In this document: positions 7,457 through 16,516 of the stretch, piece by piece | Position numbering within the stretch: the stretch's first letter is position 1 | How the letters are laid out: each line of letters opens with the position of its first letter | Origin: Streptomyces sp. H27-H1 | Lineage (GTDB): Bacteria > Actinomycetota > Actinomycetes > Streptomycetales > Streptomycetaceae | Assembly: GCF_026627445.1 (NCBI RefSeq) | Contig: NZ_JAPNLJ010000006.1 | Span: 62,001-126,000, forward strand | Reading direction: 5' to 3' | Length of the DNA stretch: 64,000 nt | Made by a program: the position numbers and the translations under genes | The notes under the pieces: model-generated | Told to the model about the DNA's origin: nothing | Databases searched by the model: none | Seen by the model: only the letters and a program-made list of their open reading frames with translations

Positions 7457-8496
7457 CTATGGGGCGATGGGTCCACCCTTCTTGTCCGGATGAGCTGAAA
7501 GAACGTAGCGGGTGGCGGAGAGGTTGGACAGGCCGAAGAGCTCCATCAGCCGGACGGGGTCGGCGCTATGACGGGCTTCGTCGACGATGCGGTCCGTGCG
7601 CAGGCGGCCGGCGGGAAGGCCGACTCGCTGGAAGAGCAGCTGGACCGCGGCGGCGCTGATGGGCGGGCCTGATTCGCCGACGGCAGTGTTGCGGTTGACG
7701 AGGAGGTGGGGTTGGAGCTGTCGGGCCAGCGGTGGAGTTCCCAAGCTGTGGCCAGGCGAAGCGTGAAGTCGTCTAGGTAGACGATGTGGTCCGTGCGTCC
7801 CTCGCGGCGCACGCGGAGTCGGCCCTTGCTGCGGTTGAAGTCGGTTCGCTGGAGGTGGACGAGCTGTCCGGGGAGGAGGGCGTGGATGGCGACGAGGGCG
7901 ACCATGAGGCGTTCGCGGGCGTCGTCGAGGTGGTCCAGGAGGCCGGCGACGCGGTCGGAGGGAAGCGCGGTGGGCACCGGGCGGTTGCTGGTGAGGGCGA
8001 TGCTGCGGGCTGGGTCGCGGAAGACGAGGCGCTCGCGCTTGAGGGCCCTGAACAGGGAGCGCAGCGCGGTGTGCAGGCGGTGGGCCTGGTCCCCGCGGAG
8101 CGGGTCCAGGGCATCCTCGATGTGCTTTTTGGTGATCTGGCGGGGATCGCTGAGCCCGCTGGCGCCCTGCAGGTTGGTGCCCGTAGCGACCAGGGCCCGG
8201 ATGTCGCCCTCCGGGTGGGGGCGCCGGCGCCGAGGTGTCCTGTCAGGATGCGTAGGGTGCGGATACTGCCGCTGAAGTGGTCGGTGTTCCATCCGAGAAG
8301 CAGGGGCCCTACCCCAGGCGGCACGACGGATCGGTGAGGGGTTCGCAACCCTTGCAGAGGCCACCAAGCGTGGTGCGCACCCGGACGCCGTTCCACTGCG
8401 CAGGACTGCGGAAGCGTGTACGGCCCGGGCGTGCTGCTGCGGCCGGCGTCTTTTGGGATGCGGCAAGGATCGACGGCGTGAAAAATTGTCCTCCAA
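7457..8496 (-). pseudogene. Tyrosine recombinase (integrase), frameshifted and internally deleted
   Basis: One frame gives the middle of the enzyme (ITKKHIEDALDPL, ALRSLFRALKRERLVFRDPA, MVALVAIHALLPGQLVHLQR, YLDDFTLRLATAWELHR). Around 7700-7744 the similarity moves to another frame, which carries the catalytic C-terminus (HLLVNRNTAVGESGPPISA, RLRTDRIVDEARHSADP, LFGLSNLSATRYVLSAHPDK). A third frame near 8230-8290 carries an N-terminal piece (SIRTLRILTGHLG). From memory of related Streptomyces integrases, a segment after GTNLQG also seems to be missing. So there are at least two frameshifts and a probable deletion. It lies beside the right repeat, where an island integrase is expected. Confidence 0.75.
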
Positions 8497-8538
8497 TTTT
8501 TCGGGGTGATCTTAGGTGAGCGGCGGATCAGGGGGCGC

Positions 8539-8655
8539 CATGCGTTAGCGTGGCAAGCGTTCATGGCGAGCCCCCGTGCTGGTTCGTGCTGGTTTTTAAG
8601 GCGCAGTAGGGGTAAACGTGCAGGTCAGGGCTATTTCATGAGATTCCTGCACACC
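8539..8655 (+). repeat. Right direct repeat (putative attR), overlapping the sbcD start
   Basis: Counterpart of 1077-1207. It includes the sbcD promoter region, start codon (8638) and the first six codons. The two copies differ at scattered bases, so this is an old duplication or an attP-derived copy rather than a recent exact one. Confidence 0.8.
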
Positions 8656-9804
8656 TCCGACTGGCATCTCGGCCGGACCTTCCACCGCGTGAACCTGCTC
8701 GGCGCCCAGGCCGCCTTCATCGACCACCTCGTCGCGACGGTGCGGGAGCACGAGGTCGACGCCGTTCTCGTCGCCGGTGACATCTACGACCGCGCCGTGC
8801 CCCCGCTGCCCGCCGTGGAGCTGTACGACCGGGCCCTGCACCGGCTCGCCGACCTCGGCGTGCCGACCGTGATGATCTCCGGGAACCACGACTCCGCCCG
8901 CCGCCTCGGTGTCGGGGCCGGGCTGATCGGGCGGGCCGGGATCCACCTCAGGACCGACCCCGCCGGGTGCGCCGACCCCGTGGTGCTGGCCGACGTACAC
9001 GGTGACGTGGCGCTGTACGGGCTGCCGTACCTGGAGCCCGCGCTGGTCAAGGACGAGTTCGGCGCCGGGAAGGTGAGCCACGAAGCCGTCCTGGGCGCGG
9101 CCATGGACCGGATCCGGGCGGACCTGGCCGGGCGCCCGCCCGGGACCCGCTCCATCGTCCTCGCCCACGCCTTCGTCACCGGCGGGCAGGCCAGCGACAG
9201 CGAGCGCGACATCACCGTCGGCGGGGTCGAGGCCGTGCCGGCCTCCGTCTTCGACGGGGTCGACTACGCCGCCCTCGGCCACCTCCACGGCTGCCAGACG
9301 ATCAACGAACGGGTCCGCTACTCCGGTTCCCCGCTCGCCTACTCCTTCTCCGAAGCCGACCACCGCAAGACCATGTGGCTGATCGAGCTGGGCGCGGAAG
9401 GGGAGATCGCGAGCGCCGAGCGCGTCGACACCCCGGTACCGCGCGGCCTCGCCCGGGTCCGGGGACCGCTGGAGGAACTGCTCTCCGAGAGCGCCTACGC
9501 CCGGTACGAGGACTCCTGGCTGGAAGCCACCCTCACCGACCCCGTCCGGCCCGAGGACCCCATGGCCCGGCTCGCCGCCCGCTTCCCGCACACCCTCACC
9601 CTGGCCTTCGACCCCGAGGGCCGCACCGAGGATGCCGGCGGCAGCTACGCGCAGCGCCTCAGGGGCCGAAACGACCAGGAGATCGCCGAGGACTTCGTCG
9701 CCCACGTGCGCGGGGGCGGCTTCGCGGACGAGGCCGAACGGGCCGTGCTGCAGGGCGCCTTCGACGACGTACGGGCCGACGAGAGCCGGCAGGAGACCCG
9801 CTGA
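8638..9804 (+). CDS. sbcD: Exonuclease subunit SbcD (Mre11-like nuclease)
   Basis: A 388-residue protein from ATG at 8638. It has the calcineurin-like phosphoesterase motifs in order: SDWHLGRTF, VAGDIYDRA, GNHDSARRL, LAHAFVTGG and ALGHLHGCQ, which bind two Mn ions in Mre11/SbcD. With SbcC it forms the complex that cleaves hairpins and protein-blocked DNA ends. The stop overlaps the sbcC start (TGATG). Its upstream region is shared with the left island repeat, so its present promoter may be element-derived. Confidence 0.97.
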   Translation: MRFLHTSDWHLGRTFHRVNLLGAQAAFIDHLVATVREHEVDAVLVAGDIYDRAVPPLPAVELYDRALHRLADLGVPTVMISGNHDSARRLGVGAGLIGRAGIHLRTDPAGCADPVVLADVHGDVALYGLPYLEPALVKDEFGAGKVSHEAVLGAAMDRIRADLAGRPPGTRSIVLAHAFVTGGQASDSERDITVGGVEAVPASVFDGVDYAALGHLHGCQTINERVRYSGSPLAYSFSEADHRKTMWLIELGAEGEIASAERVDTPVPRGLARVRGPLEELLSESAYARYEDSWLEATLTDPVRPEDPMARLAARFPHTLTLAFDPEGRTEDAGGSYAQRLRGRNDQEIAEDFVAHVRGGGFADEAERAVLQGAFDDVRADESRQETR

Positions 9805-12800
9805 TGAGGCTGCACCGGCTGCGCATCACCGCCTTCGGCCCCTTCGCCGAACCCCAGGAGATCGACTTCGACGCCCTCTCCGGCGCCGGGATCTTCCTGC
9901 TGCACGGCCCCACCGGCGCGGGCAAGACCTCCGTCCTGGACGCCGTCTGCTACGCCCTCTACGGATCGGTCCCCGGCTCCCGCCAGGCCCCCGGCACCAG
10001 CCTGCGCAGCGACCACGCGGCCCCCGGCATCCCGACCGAGGTCACCCTCGAACTCACCGCGGGCGGGCGGCGCCTGGAGATCACCCGGCGCCCCGAACAG
10101 GACCGGCCCAAGAAGCGCGGCACCGGAACCACCAAGGACAAGGCGCAGAGCTGGCTGCGCGAGTACGACGGGGAGCACTGGAGCGCGCTGAGCCGTTCCC
10201 ACCAGGAGATCGGCGAGGAGATCGAGCAGCTGCTCGGCATGAGCCGCGAGCAGTTCTGCCAGGTCGTCCTGTTGCCGCAGGGCGAGTTCGCGCGCTTCCT
10301 GCGCGCCGACGAGGTGGCCCGCGGACGGCTGCTGGGCCGGCTCTTCGACACCCGCCGCTTCGCCGCCGTCGAGACCCTGCTCGGTGAGCGCCGCCGCGCC
10401 GCCGAGGCGAAGGTCCGCGCCGGCGACGAGCAGGTGCTGCACACCGCCCAGCGTCTCGCCCAGGCCGCCGGGGACGCCGCCGACCTGCGGGCCTGGCCGC
10501 TGCCCCGGCACCAGCCGGGCGACCCCGGGCTGGCCGGGGCGATCCGCGCCTGGGCCGCCGTCGTACGCTGCTCCGCCCGCGAGCGGCTCACCGTCGCCGA
10601 GTACGCCCTCGCCGCCGTCGAGGGGCGCTACGCCGCCGCCCGGCGGGCCGCCGAGGAGGCGCGGGAGCTCGACCGGCTGCAGCGCCGGCACGAGGAGACC
10701 AGCCGCCGGGCGGCCCTGCTCGCCGAGGCCGGTCCGGAGCGGGAGCGGGTGCGCGCCCTCCTCGACCGGGCCCGGCGCGGAGCCCTGGTCGCCCCCGCCC
10801 TGGAGCTGCGCGGAGCCGCCGCCGGAGCCCACATGGCCGCCGCGCACGCGGAGTCCGTGGCCCGGGCGGAGCTGCCGCCGGCGCTCGCCGAGGCGGGGAC
10901 CGAGTACCTGGCCGAGGTCGAGCAGCGGCTGCGGGGCGACCTGGGAGCCCTCGGAGCCGCCCGCCGTTCCGAGCAGCGCAGCGCCGAGATCGGCCGCGAA
11001 CGGGCCGACCTGGAAAGGGAATCCCGGGCCGCCGAGGAACAGCAGCAGGAGACCGCCGAGTGGCTCGGCCGCTGGGAAGCCACCCGGGCCGGGCTGGCCG
11101 GACGGGCGGACGCCGCCCAGCAGGCGGCGACCCTCGCCGAGCAGCTCGCCGGAAAACTGGAGCCCGCCAGGCTGCACCTGCACGCCGCCCGGCGGCGCGA
11201 CGCCCTCGACGGCGACGCGGAGCAGGCCTCCGGCGAACTGCTCACCGCCCGCGAGGAGTCGGCCGCGGCCCGGGAACGCTGGCTGGAACTCAAGGAGACC
11301 CGGCTGCGCGGGATCGCCGCCGAACTCGCCGCCGCCCTGGTGCCGGGCGAGCCCTGCACCGTGTGCGGGGCCGCGGAGCACCCCGCTCCGGCCCGCCCGG
11401 CCCCCGGCCATGTCGACCGGGCCGCGGAGGAGGCGGCGCACGCCCGCTTCGAGGGGGCCGAGGAGCGCAGGGCCGGCGTCGAGCGCAGGCTCGCCGCCGT
11501 CCGGGAGGCCCGCGCCGAGGCCGCCGCCGGCGCGGGAGACGCCACCACCGCCGAACTCCTCGAACTCACCGCCGGGCTGAGCTCCCGTCACGCCGAGGCG
11601 CACGCCGCGGCCGCCGGACTGCACACGGCCCGGGAGCGGCTGGCCCGCGCCGAGCGGGAGCACGCGGTGCGCAGCGCCGAACGGAGCGAAGCCGCGGCCC
11701 GGGCGGCCGCACGGGATTCGCGCCGCGAGGCCCTCGACCGGGAACAGGCCTCGCTGGAAGCGGAGCTGGCCCAGGTACGAGACGGCGCCCCCAGTGTCGC
11801 GGCCCGCGCCGGAGTGCTGGAGGACCGGGTCCGCATGGTCACGGCGGCGGCGGCCTCGCTGCGCCGGGCCGAAACCACCGCCGCCCGGCTGAAGGAGGCC
11901 GACGGGCAGCTCGCCGACGCCGCGTTCAAGGCCGGCTTCGACACCACGGAGGAGGCGGCCGACGCCGTACTCCCGGAGTACGAGCGCAGCGCGCTCCAAC
12001 GCCGCACGGACGCCTGGCAGGCGGAGGAGGCCATGCTGGCCGAACGCCTGGGCGAGAGCGACACCGCCGCGGCGGCCGCCCTGCCCCCGGCCGCGCCCGA
12101 AGAGGCCGGGAACCATGCGGACCGGGCCGGTGCGAAGCTTCGTACGGCCGGGTCCGCCGTGGACGCGGCTCGCGTCCGGTGCAAGGACCTCGACGGGCTC
12201 TCCCTCCAGGCCGAGCGGGAACTGCGCTCCCTGGGACCGCTGCGCGAGGCCTACGAACGGGTGGCCCGGCTCGCCGGACTCACCGCGGGCACCTCCGCCG
12301 ACAACGAGCGCAAGATGCGGCTCGAGGCCTACGTGCTCGCGGCCCGGCTGGAGCAGGTCGCCGCTGCGGCGACGGTACGGCTGCTGCGCATGTCCGGCGG
12401 CCGCTACACCCTGCTGCACTCCGACAGCAAGGCGAGCGGACGAGGACGCTCCGGGCTCGGGCTGCACGTGGTCGACGCCTGGACCGGCAGCGAGCGGGAC
12501 ACCGCCACCCTCTCCGGCGGCGAGACCTTCTTCGCCTCGCTCGCGCTCGCGCTGGGCCTGGCCGACGTGGTCACCGACGAGGCGGGCGGCATGCGGCTCG
12601 ACACCCTCTTCATCGACGAGGGCTTCGGCAGCCTCGACGATCAGGCGCTTGACGAGGTGCTCGACGTACTGGACTCGCTGCGCGAACGTGACCGCAGCGT
12701 CGGCATCGTGAGCCACGTCGCCGACCTGCGGACCCGGGTGCAGGCGCAGCTGGAGATCGTCAAGCAGCGCGGCGGTTCGTTGGTGCGCCACCGCACGGCG

Positions 12801-12815
12801 GGCGCGGCGGGCTGA
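9804..12815 (+). CDS. sbcC: Exonuclease subunit SbcC (Rad50-like ATPase)
   Basis: A 1003-residue protein from ATG at 9804, overlapping sbcD by one base. Walker A is GPTGAGKT near residues 35-42, followed by the Q-loop segment MSREQFCQVVLLPQGEFARF. Long Ala/Glu/Arg coiled-coil arms flank a zinc hook, CTVC, near residues 518-521. The C-terminal lobe has the ABC signature LSGGETFFASLALALG and Walker B DTLFIDEGFGSLD. Length and order are standard for actinobacterial SbcC. Confidence 0.97.
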   Translation: MRLHRLRITAFGPFAEPQEIDFDALSGAGIFLLHGPTGAGKTSVLDAVCYALYGSVPGSRQAPGTSLRSDHAAPGIPTEVTLELTAGGRRLEITRRPEQDRPKKRGTGTTKDKAQSWLREYDGEHWSALSRSHQEIGEEIEQLLGMSREQFCQVVLLPQGEFARFLRADEVARGRLLGRLFDTRRFAAVETLLGERRRAAEAKVRAGDEQVLHTAQRLAQAAGDAADLRAWPLPRHQPGDPGLAGAIRAWAAVVRCSARERLTVAEYALAAVEGRYAAARRAAEEARELDRLQRRHEETSRRAALLAEAGPERERVRALLDRARRGALVAPALELRGAAAGAHMAAAHAESVARAELPPALAEAGTEYLAEVEQRLRGDLGALGAARRSEQRSAEIGRERADLERESRAAEEQQQETAEWLGRWEATRAGLAGRADAAQQAATLAEQLAGKLEPARLHLHAARRRDALDGDAEQASGELLTAREESAAARERWLELKETRLRGIAAELAAALVPGEPCTVCGAAEHPAPARPAPGHVDRAAEEAAHARFEGAEERRAGVERRLAAVREARAEAAAGAGDATTAELLELTAGLSSRHAEAHAAAAGLHTARERLARAEREHAVRSAERSEAAARAAARDSRREALDREQASLEAELAQVRDGAPSVAARAGVLEDRVRMVTAAAASLRRAETTAARLKEADGQLADAAFKAGFDTTEEAADAVLPEYERSALQRRTDAWQAEEAMLAERLGESDTAAAAALPPAAPEEAGNHADRAGAKLRTAGSAVDAARVRCKDLDGLSLQAERELRSLGPLREAYERVARLAGLTAGTSADNERKMRLEAYVLAARLEQVAAAATVRLLRMSGGRYTLLHSDSKASGRGRSGLGLHVVDAWTGSERDTATLSGGETFFASLALALGLADVVTDEAGGMRLDTLFIDEGFGSLDDQALDEVLDVLDSLRERDRSVGIVSHVADLRTRVQAQLEIVKQRGGSLVRHRTAGAAG

Positions 12816-12822
12816 AACGCCT

Positions 12823-12840
12823 GGCCGGCGAAGCCCGGCC
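12823..12840. terminator. Short hairpin between convergent sbcC and DUF885 genes
   Basis: GGCCGG (12823-12828) pairs with CCGGCC (12835-12840) across a 6-base loop in the 55-bp space between the two converging stops. It could serve as a bidirectional terminator. Confidence 0.5.
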
Positions 12841-12870
12841 CGCCACGCGTACGCACGGACGGCCCGGTGA

Positions 12871-14586
12871 TCAGAGCTTCGACAGCTCGTCCACCAGGTC
12901 GTCCAGGCCCAGCGAACCCTGCGACAGCGCCGCCATGTGCCAGGCCTTCAGGTCGAAGGAATCGCCGTGCGCGGCACGCGCGTTGTCACGGCCCAGCAGC
13001 CAGGCGCGCTCGCCCAGCTTGTAGCCGATCGCCTGGCCCGGCATCGACAGGTAGCGGGTCAGCTCGCTCTCGACGAAGTCGCCCGGCCGGCCGCTGTGCA
13101 GGCCGAAGAACTCCTGCGCCAGGTCCACCGTCCAGTGCTCGCCCGGGTGGAACGGCGAATCCGCCGGAATCTCCAGACCCAGGTGCATGCCGATGTCCAC
13201 GATGACCCGCGCGGCGCGCATCATCTGGCAGTCCAGGTAACCGAGCCGCTGCTCGGCGTCCTTGAGGTAGCCCAGCTCGTCCATGAGCCGCTCCGCGTAC
13301 AGCGCCCAGCCCTCGGCGTTGGCGCTGACGAGACCGACGCTGGCCTGGTAGCGGGAGAGCTGGTCGGCCACGTGCGTCCACTGCGCCAGCTGGAGGTGGT
13401 GGCCAGGAACGCCCTCGTGGTACCAGGTGGAGACCAGGTCGTAGACGGGGAAACGGGTCTGGCCCATCGTCGGCAGCCAGGTGCGCCCCGGACGGGAGAA
13501 GTCCTCCGAGGGGTTCGTGTAGTACGGGGCCGCAGCCCCGCCCGGAGGGGCGATCCGCGACTCCACCCGCTTGACCCGCTCGGCGAGCTCGAAGTGGGTT
13601 CCGTCGAGGTTCTCGATGGCCTCGTCCATCAGACCCTGCAGCCAGGCCTGGACCTCGTCGACGCCCTCGATGTGGGTGCCGTGCTCGTCCAGGTGCTTCA
13701 GCACCTCCCAGGGACCGGCGTCCGGCAGGATCTTGGCGGCTTCCGCCTTCATCTCCGCGAGCAGCCGGTGGTACTCCGACCAGCCGTAGGCGTACGCCTC
13801 GTCCAGGTCCAGGTCGGTGCCGTTGAAGTAGCGCGACCAGCGGGCGTAGCGCTCGCGGCCCACCGGGTCGGGCTCGCCCTCGACCGCGGGGGCGTACACG
13901 TCGCGCATCCAGTCGCGCAGTTCCACGACGGCGGCGGTCGCGCCGGTGGCGGCCGCGTCCAGCTCGGCGCGCAGGGAGTCGGGTCCGGCGGCGGCGAAAT
14001 CGGCGAAGAAGCCGGCCGTGCCCTCTTCCCCTTCGACGCCTTCGCCGGCCCAGCCGGTGAGCTGCTCGACGAAGGTGGCGGTGGGGCGCGGGCTCCCGAA
14101 CAGGCCGCGCTCCAGGCCGAGCGCGAGGCATTCGCGGTAGCCCGCGTAGGCGGCCGGTACGGCGCGCAGCCGCTCGGCGATCGCGGCCCAGTCCTCGTCG
14201 GTGTCCGCCGGGGTCAGGGTGAAGACCTCGCGGACCGAGTGCGCGGGGGAGTGGATGTTGCTGACCGCGCGCAGATCCTCGTCGGCCTCGTACACGGCGA
14301 GTTCGGCGGTGAGCCGCTCGCGCAGCAGCCGGCCGCAGCGGCGCTCGACATCGCTGTCGGCGCCCGGCTGCCGCTCGGCGGCGTCGAGCAGCGCGAGGGT
14401 GGAACGGGAGAGTTCTGCGGCCGCCGCCCGGCCCGCCGGGGAAAGGTCCGGGAGTTTGCCGGAGCTCGCGGCGACACCGAGGTAGGTGCCCGTGATCGGG
14501 TCGACGGCGATGAGCGCGTCGACGTAGGAATCGGCGACCTGGCGGGGCAGCTGGGCGGCGCTGTCACTGGTGAGGATGTCTGACAT
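12871..14586 (-). CDS. DUF885 family protein, probable zinc peptidase
   Basis: A 571-residue protein from ATG at 14586. It contains HEGVPGHHLQLAQW, an HExxH-like HEGxPGHH motif, and downstream ANAEGWALYAERLMDELG, the conserved EGWALYAE box of DUF885; both are thought to bind zinc. No signal peptide is visible. DUF885 proteins resemble M32/M3-type metallopeptidases, but the substrate is unknown. It shares an intergenic region of only 49 bp with the Lrp gene upstream on the same strand, so the two may be cotranscribed. Confidence 0.92.
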   Translation of the reverse strand: MSDILTSDSAAQLPRQVADSYVDALIAVDPITGTYLGVAASSGKLPDLSPAGRAAAAELSRSTLALLDAAERQPGADSDVERRCGRLLRERLTAELAVYEADEDLRAVSNIHSPAHSVREVFTLTPADTDEDWAAIAERLRAVPAAYAGYRECLALGLERGLFGSPRPTATFVEQLTGWAGEGVEGEEGTAGFFADFAAAGPDSLRAELDAAATGATAAVVELRDWMRDVYAPAVEGEPDPVGRERYARWSRYFNGTDLDLDEAYAYGWSEYHRLLAEMKAEAAKILPDAGPWEVLKHLDEHGTHIEGVDEVQAWLQGLMDEAIENLDGTHFELAERVKRVESRIAPPGGAAAPYYTNPSEDFSRPGRTWLPTMGQTRFPVYDLVSTWYHEGVPGHHLQLAQWTHVADQLSRYQASVGLVSANAEGWALYAERLMDELGYLKDAEQRLGYLDCQMMRAARVIVDIGMHLGLEIPADSPFHPGEHWTVDLAQEFFGLHSGRPGDFVESELTRYLSMPGQAIGYKLGERAWLLGRDNARAAHGDSFDLKAWHMAALSQGSLGLDDLVDELSKL

Positions 14587-14635
14587 GTGGACATCTTCGT
14601 ATGCCGGAGGCGTCCGCGTCATCAGCGAAAGGTCC

Positions 14636-15118
14636 TCAGCCTGCTGACGTAGGCGGCAGCAGCGGCCCGCAGTCCCACTCCTGGAAGATCAGCCTGGTCT
14701 CCACCCGGGAGACTTCCCGGCGCGAGGTGAACTCGTCGAGAACCAGCCGCTGGAGCTCGCCCGGATCGGAGACCGCCACGTGCACGAGGTAGTCGTCCGG
14801 CCCCGTCAGGTGGAAGACGGCCCGCGAGGCCGGCAGCGAGCGCACGCGCTCGACGAAGGGGCCGATCAGCTCGCGGCGGTGCGGGCGCACCTGTACGAGC
14901 AGCAGCGCCTCCAGCCCGCGCCCGAGCTTGGCCGGATCCAGCTGGAGCCGGTTGCCGAGGATGATCCCGGAGCGGCGCATCCGGGCGACCCGGTCCAGAC
15001 AGGTCGACGCGGCGATGCCGACCTCGGCGGCGAGATCGCGGTACGTGGTCCGGGCGTCGTTCTGCAGAAGGCGCAGAATCTGCAGGTCCACCGGGTCCAG
15101 TGCGACGGATTCGGACAT
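14636..15118 (-). CDS. Lrp/AsnC family transcriptional regulator
   Basis: A 160-residue protein from ATG at 15118. N-terminal winged helix: LDPVDLQILRLLQNDARTTY, then LAAEVGIAASTCLDRVARMRRSGII, which is typical of AsnC/Lrp. The C-terminal RAM domain senses amino acids (VFHLTGPDDYLVHVAVSDPGE). It is divergent from the PLP enzyme gene at 15179 with 60 bp between starts; Lrp-type regulators often control such a neighbour, here plausibly in response to a sulfur amino acid. Confidence 0.93.
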   Translation of the reverse strand: MSESVALDPVDLQILRLLQNDARTTYRDLAAEVGIAASTCLDRVARMRRSGIILGNRLQLDPAKLGRGLEALLLVQVRPHRRELIGPFVERVRSLPASRAVFHLTGPDDYLVHVAVSDPGELQRLVLDEFTSRREVSRVETRLIFQEWDCGPLLPPTSAG

Positions 15119-15178
15119 TCGCCGAACGTAGCACGGCATTTCCCCGCTGGATCCGTCGCACTGCGCACAGTACGGCCC

Positions 15179-16399
15179 ATGGAGACGAACGCCCCGACCG
15201 TACGACGGTCACTGGCCACCGAAGCGGTTCATGCCGGACGCGAAGACCTCGCCGGGCTCGGACTGCACGCGCCTCCGCTCGATCTGTCGACGACCTACCC
15301 GTCGTACGACAGCCGGGCGGAGGCCGCCCGCATCGACGAGTTCGCGACGACGGGAGCCCGGCCCGAGGGCCCGCCGGTCTACGCCCGGCTGGACAATCCG
15401 ACCACCGCCCGGTTCGAGACGGCCCTGGCCCGGCTCGAAGGCACCGAGAGCGCCGTCGCCTTCGCGAGCGGGATGGCCGCGTTGTCGGCGTGCCTGCTGG
15501 TGCGGGGGATGAAGGAGCTGCGTCACGTGGTCGCCGTACGGCCGCTGTACGGCTGCAGCGACCATCTGCTGAGCAGCGGCCTGCTGGGGACCCGGGTGAC
15601 CTGGGTGGACCCGGCGGGCATCGCGGACGCCATCGGGCCCGACACCGGTCTCGTCATGATCGAGTCGCCCGCCAATCCGACGCTCGCCGAGATCGACCTG
15701 CGTGCCGCAGCGCAGGCCTGCGGGGAGGTGCCGCTGCTGGTCGACAACACCTTCGCGACGCCCGTCCTGCAGCGGCCGGCCGAGAGCGGGGCCCGGCTGG
15801 TGCTGCACAGTGCCACCAAGTACCTCGGCGGCCACGGGGACGTCATGGGCGGGGTCGTGGCCTGCGACGAGGAGTTCGCGCGCCAGCTGCGCCAGGTGCG
15901 GTTCGCCACCGGCGGGGTCCTGCATCCGCTGGCCGCGTACCTGCTGCTACGAGGGCTCTCGACGCTCCCCGTACGGGTCCGGGCGGCCTCCGCGAGCGCC
16001 GCGGAGCTCGCCGGCCGGCTCGCGGCCGATCCGCGGGTGCTGCGCGTGCACTACCCGAAGATCGGCGGAGCCATGGTGGCCTTCGAGACGGCCGGCGACC
16101 CCCACGAGGTGATCGCCTCCGTACGGCTGATCACCCCGGCGGTCAGCCTGGGCAGCGTCGACACCCTCATCCAGCACCCGGCCTCCATCAGCCACCGCAT
16201 CGTGGCCGAAGGGGACCGGCACGCCGCCGGCGTGAGCGACCGGCTGCTGCGGATGTCGGTCGGGCTGGAGGACGTGGAGGACCTGTGGGCCGATCTGGAC
16301 CAGGCGCTCGACCGTGCGACGGAGCGTTCGGCGGAGCGTGCGATGTACCGTTCGGCGGACCAGGAGGGCGTCGGCGTCGGGGCTGGGGCCGGGCTCTAG
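15179..16399 (+). CDS. Cys/Met metabolism PLP-dependent enzyme (cystathionine gamma-lyase/synthase type)
   Basis: A 406-residue protein from ATG at 15179. Family blocks: PVYARLDNPTTARFETALA, AVAFASGMAALSACL, VDNTFATPVLQRP, and the PLP-lysine motif HSATKYLGGHGDVMGG (Lys near residue 214). C-terminal SLGSVDTLIQHPASISHR is diagnostic of the Met-gamma-lyase / cystathionine-gamma family. Which reaction it performs cannot be told. The last 40 residues contain an Arg/Ala/Gly-rich tail. Its divergent Lrp neighbour is the likely regulator. Confidence 0.93.
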   Translation: METNAPTVRRSLATEAVHAGREDLAGLGLHAPPLDLSTTYPSYDSRAEAARIDEFATTGARPEGPPVYARLDNPTTARFETALARLEGTESAVAFASGMAALSACLLVRGMKELRHVVAVRPLYGCSDHLLSSGLLGTRVTWVDPAGIADAIGPDTGLVMIESPANPTLAEIDLRAAAQACGEVPLLVDNTFATPVLQRPAESGARLVLHSATKYLGGHGDVMGGVVACDEEFARQLRQVRFATGGVLHPLAAYLLLRGLSTLPVRVRAASASAAELAGRLAADPRVLRVHYPKIGGAMVAFETAGDPHEVIASVRLITPAVSLGSVDTLIQHPASISHRIVAEGDRHAAGVSDRLLRMSVGLEDVEDLWADLDQALDRATERSAERAMYRSADQEGVGVGAGAGL

Positions 16400-16400
16400 T

Positions 16401-16510
16401 GCCGTGACCGGAGAGTTCACCGCGTCGCGGTGTCCTGCGCGGCACTACCTGGACCAGGGCAGGCGGATGGCTAGCAGCGCCGCGACCCGGTGGGCCTTCC
16501 CGGTCACGGC
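16401..16510. repeat. Inverted repeat (11-bp arms) between PLP-enzyme and GNAT genes
   Basis: GCCGTGACCGG at 16401-16411 recurs inverted as CCGGTCACGGC at 16500-16510, so the arms enclose most of the 117-bp space between the two converging genes. A small internal hairpin (CACCG/CGGTG near 16418-16432) lies inside. It may be a bidirectional terminator or a remnant of a small element. Confidence 0.5.
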
Positions 16511-16516
16511 GCCGGC

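Larger units (their letters stand above)
1077..8655. mobile_element. Genomic island with copper-handling genes, flanked by direct repeats of the sbcD 5' end
   Basis: Two direct repeats of about 120-130 bp (1077-1207 and 8539-8655) bracket a block that contains a degraded tyrosine recombinase beside the right copy and a set of metal-related genes. The right copy leads into the intact sbcD. The left copy gives only a 13-codon stub (ATG at 1174, stop at 1213-1215). The organisation matches an integrative element that used the sbcD 5' region as attB and restored the gene with its own copy. The repeats and the recombinase remains are visible; that they are attL and attR is inference. The mutated integrase suggests the island is now fixed. 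Confidence 0.65.

Noticed and set aside
9645..12791. A very long open frame on the strand opposite sbcC
   Set aside because: A GC-rich shadow of the real gene: low-complexity Gly/Leu/Val composition, no domain, and fully inside sbcC.
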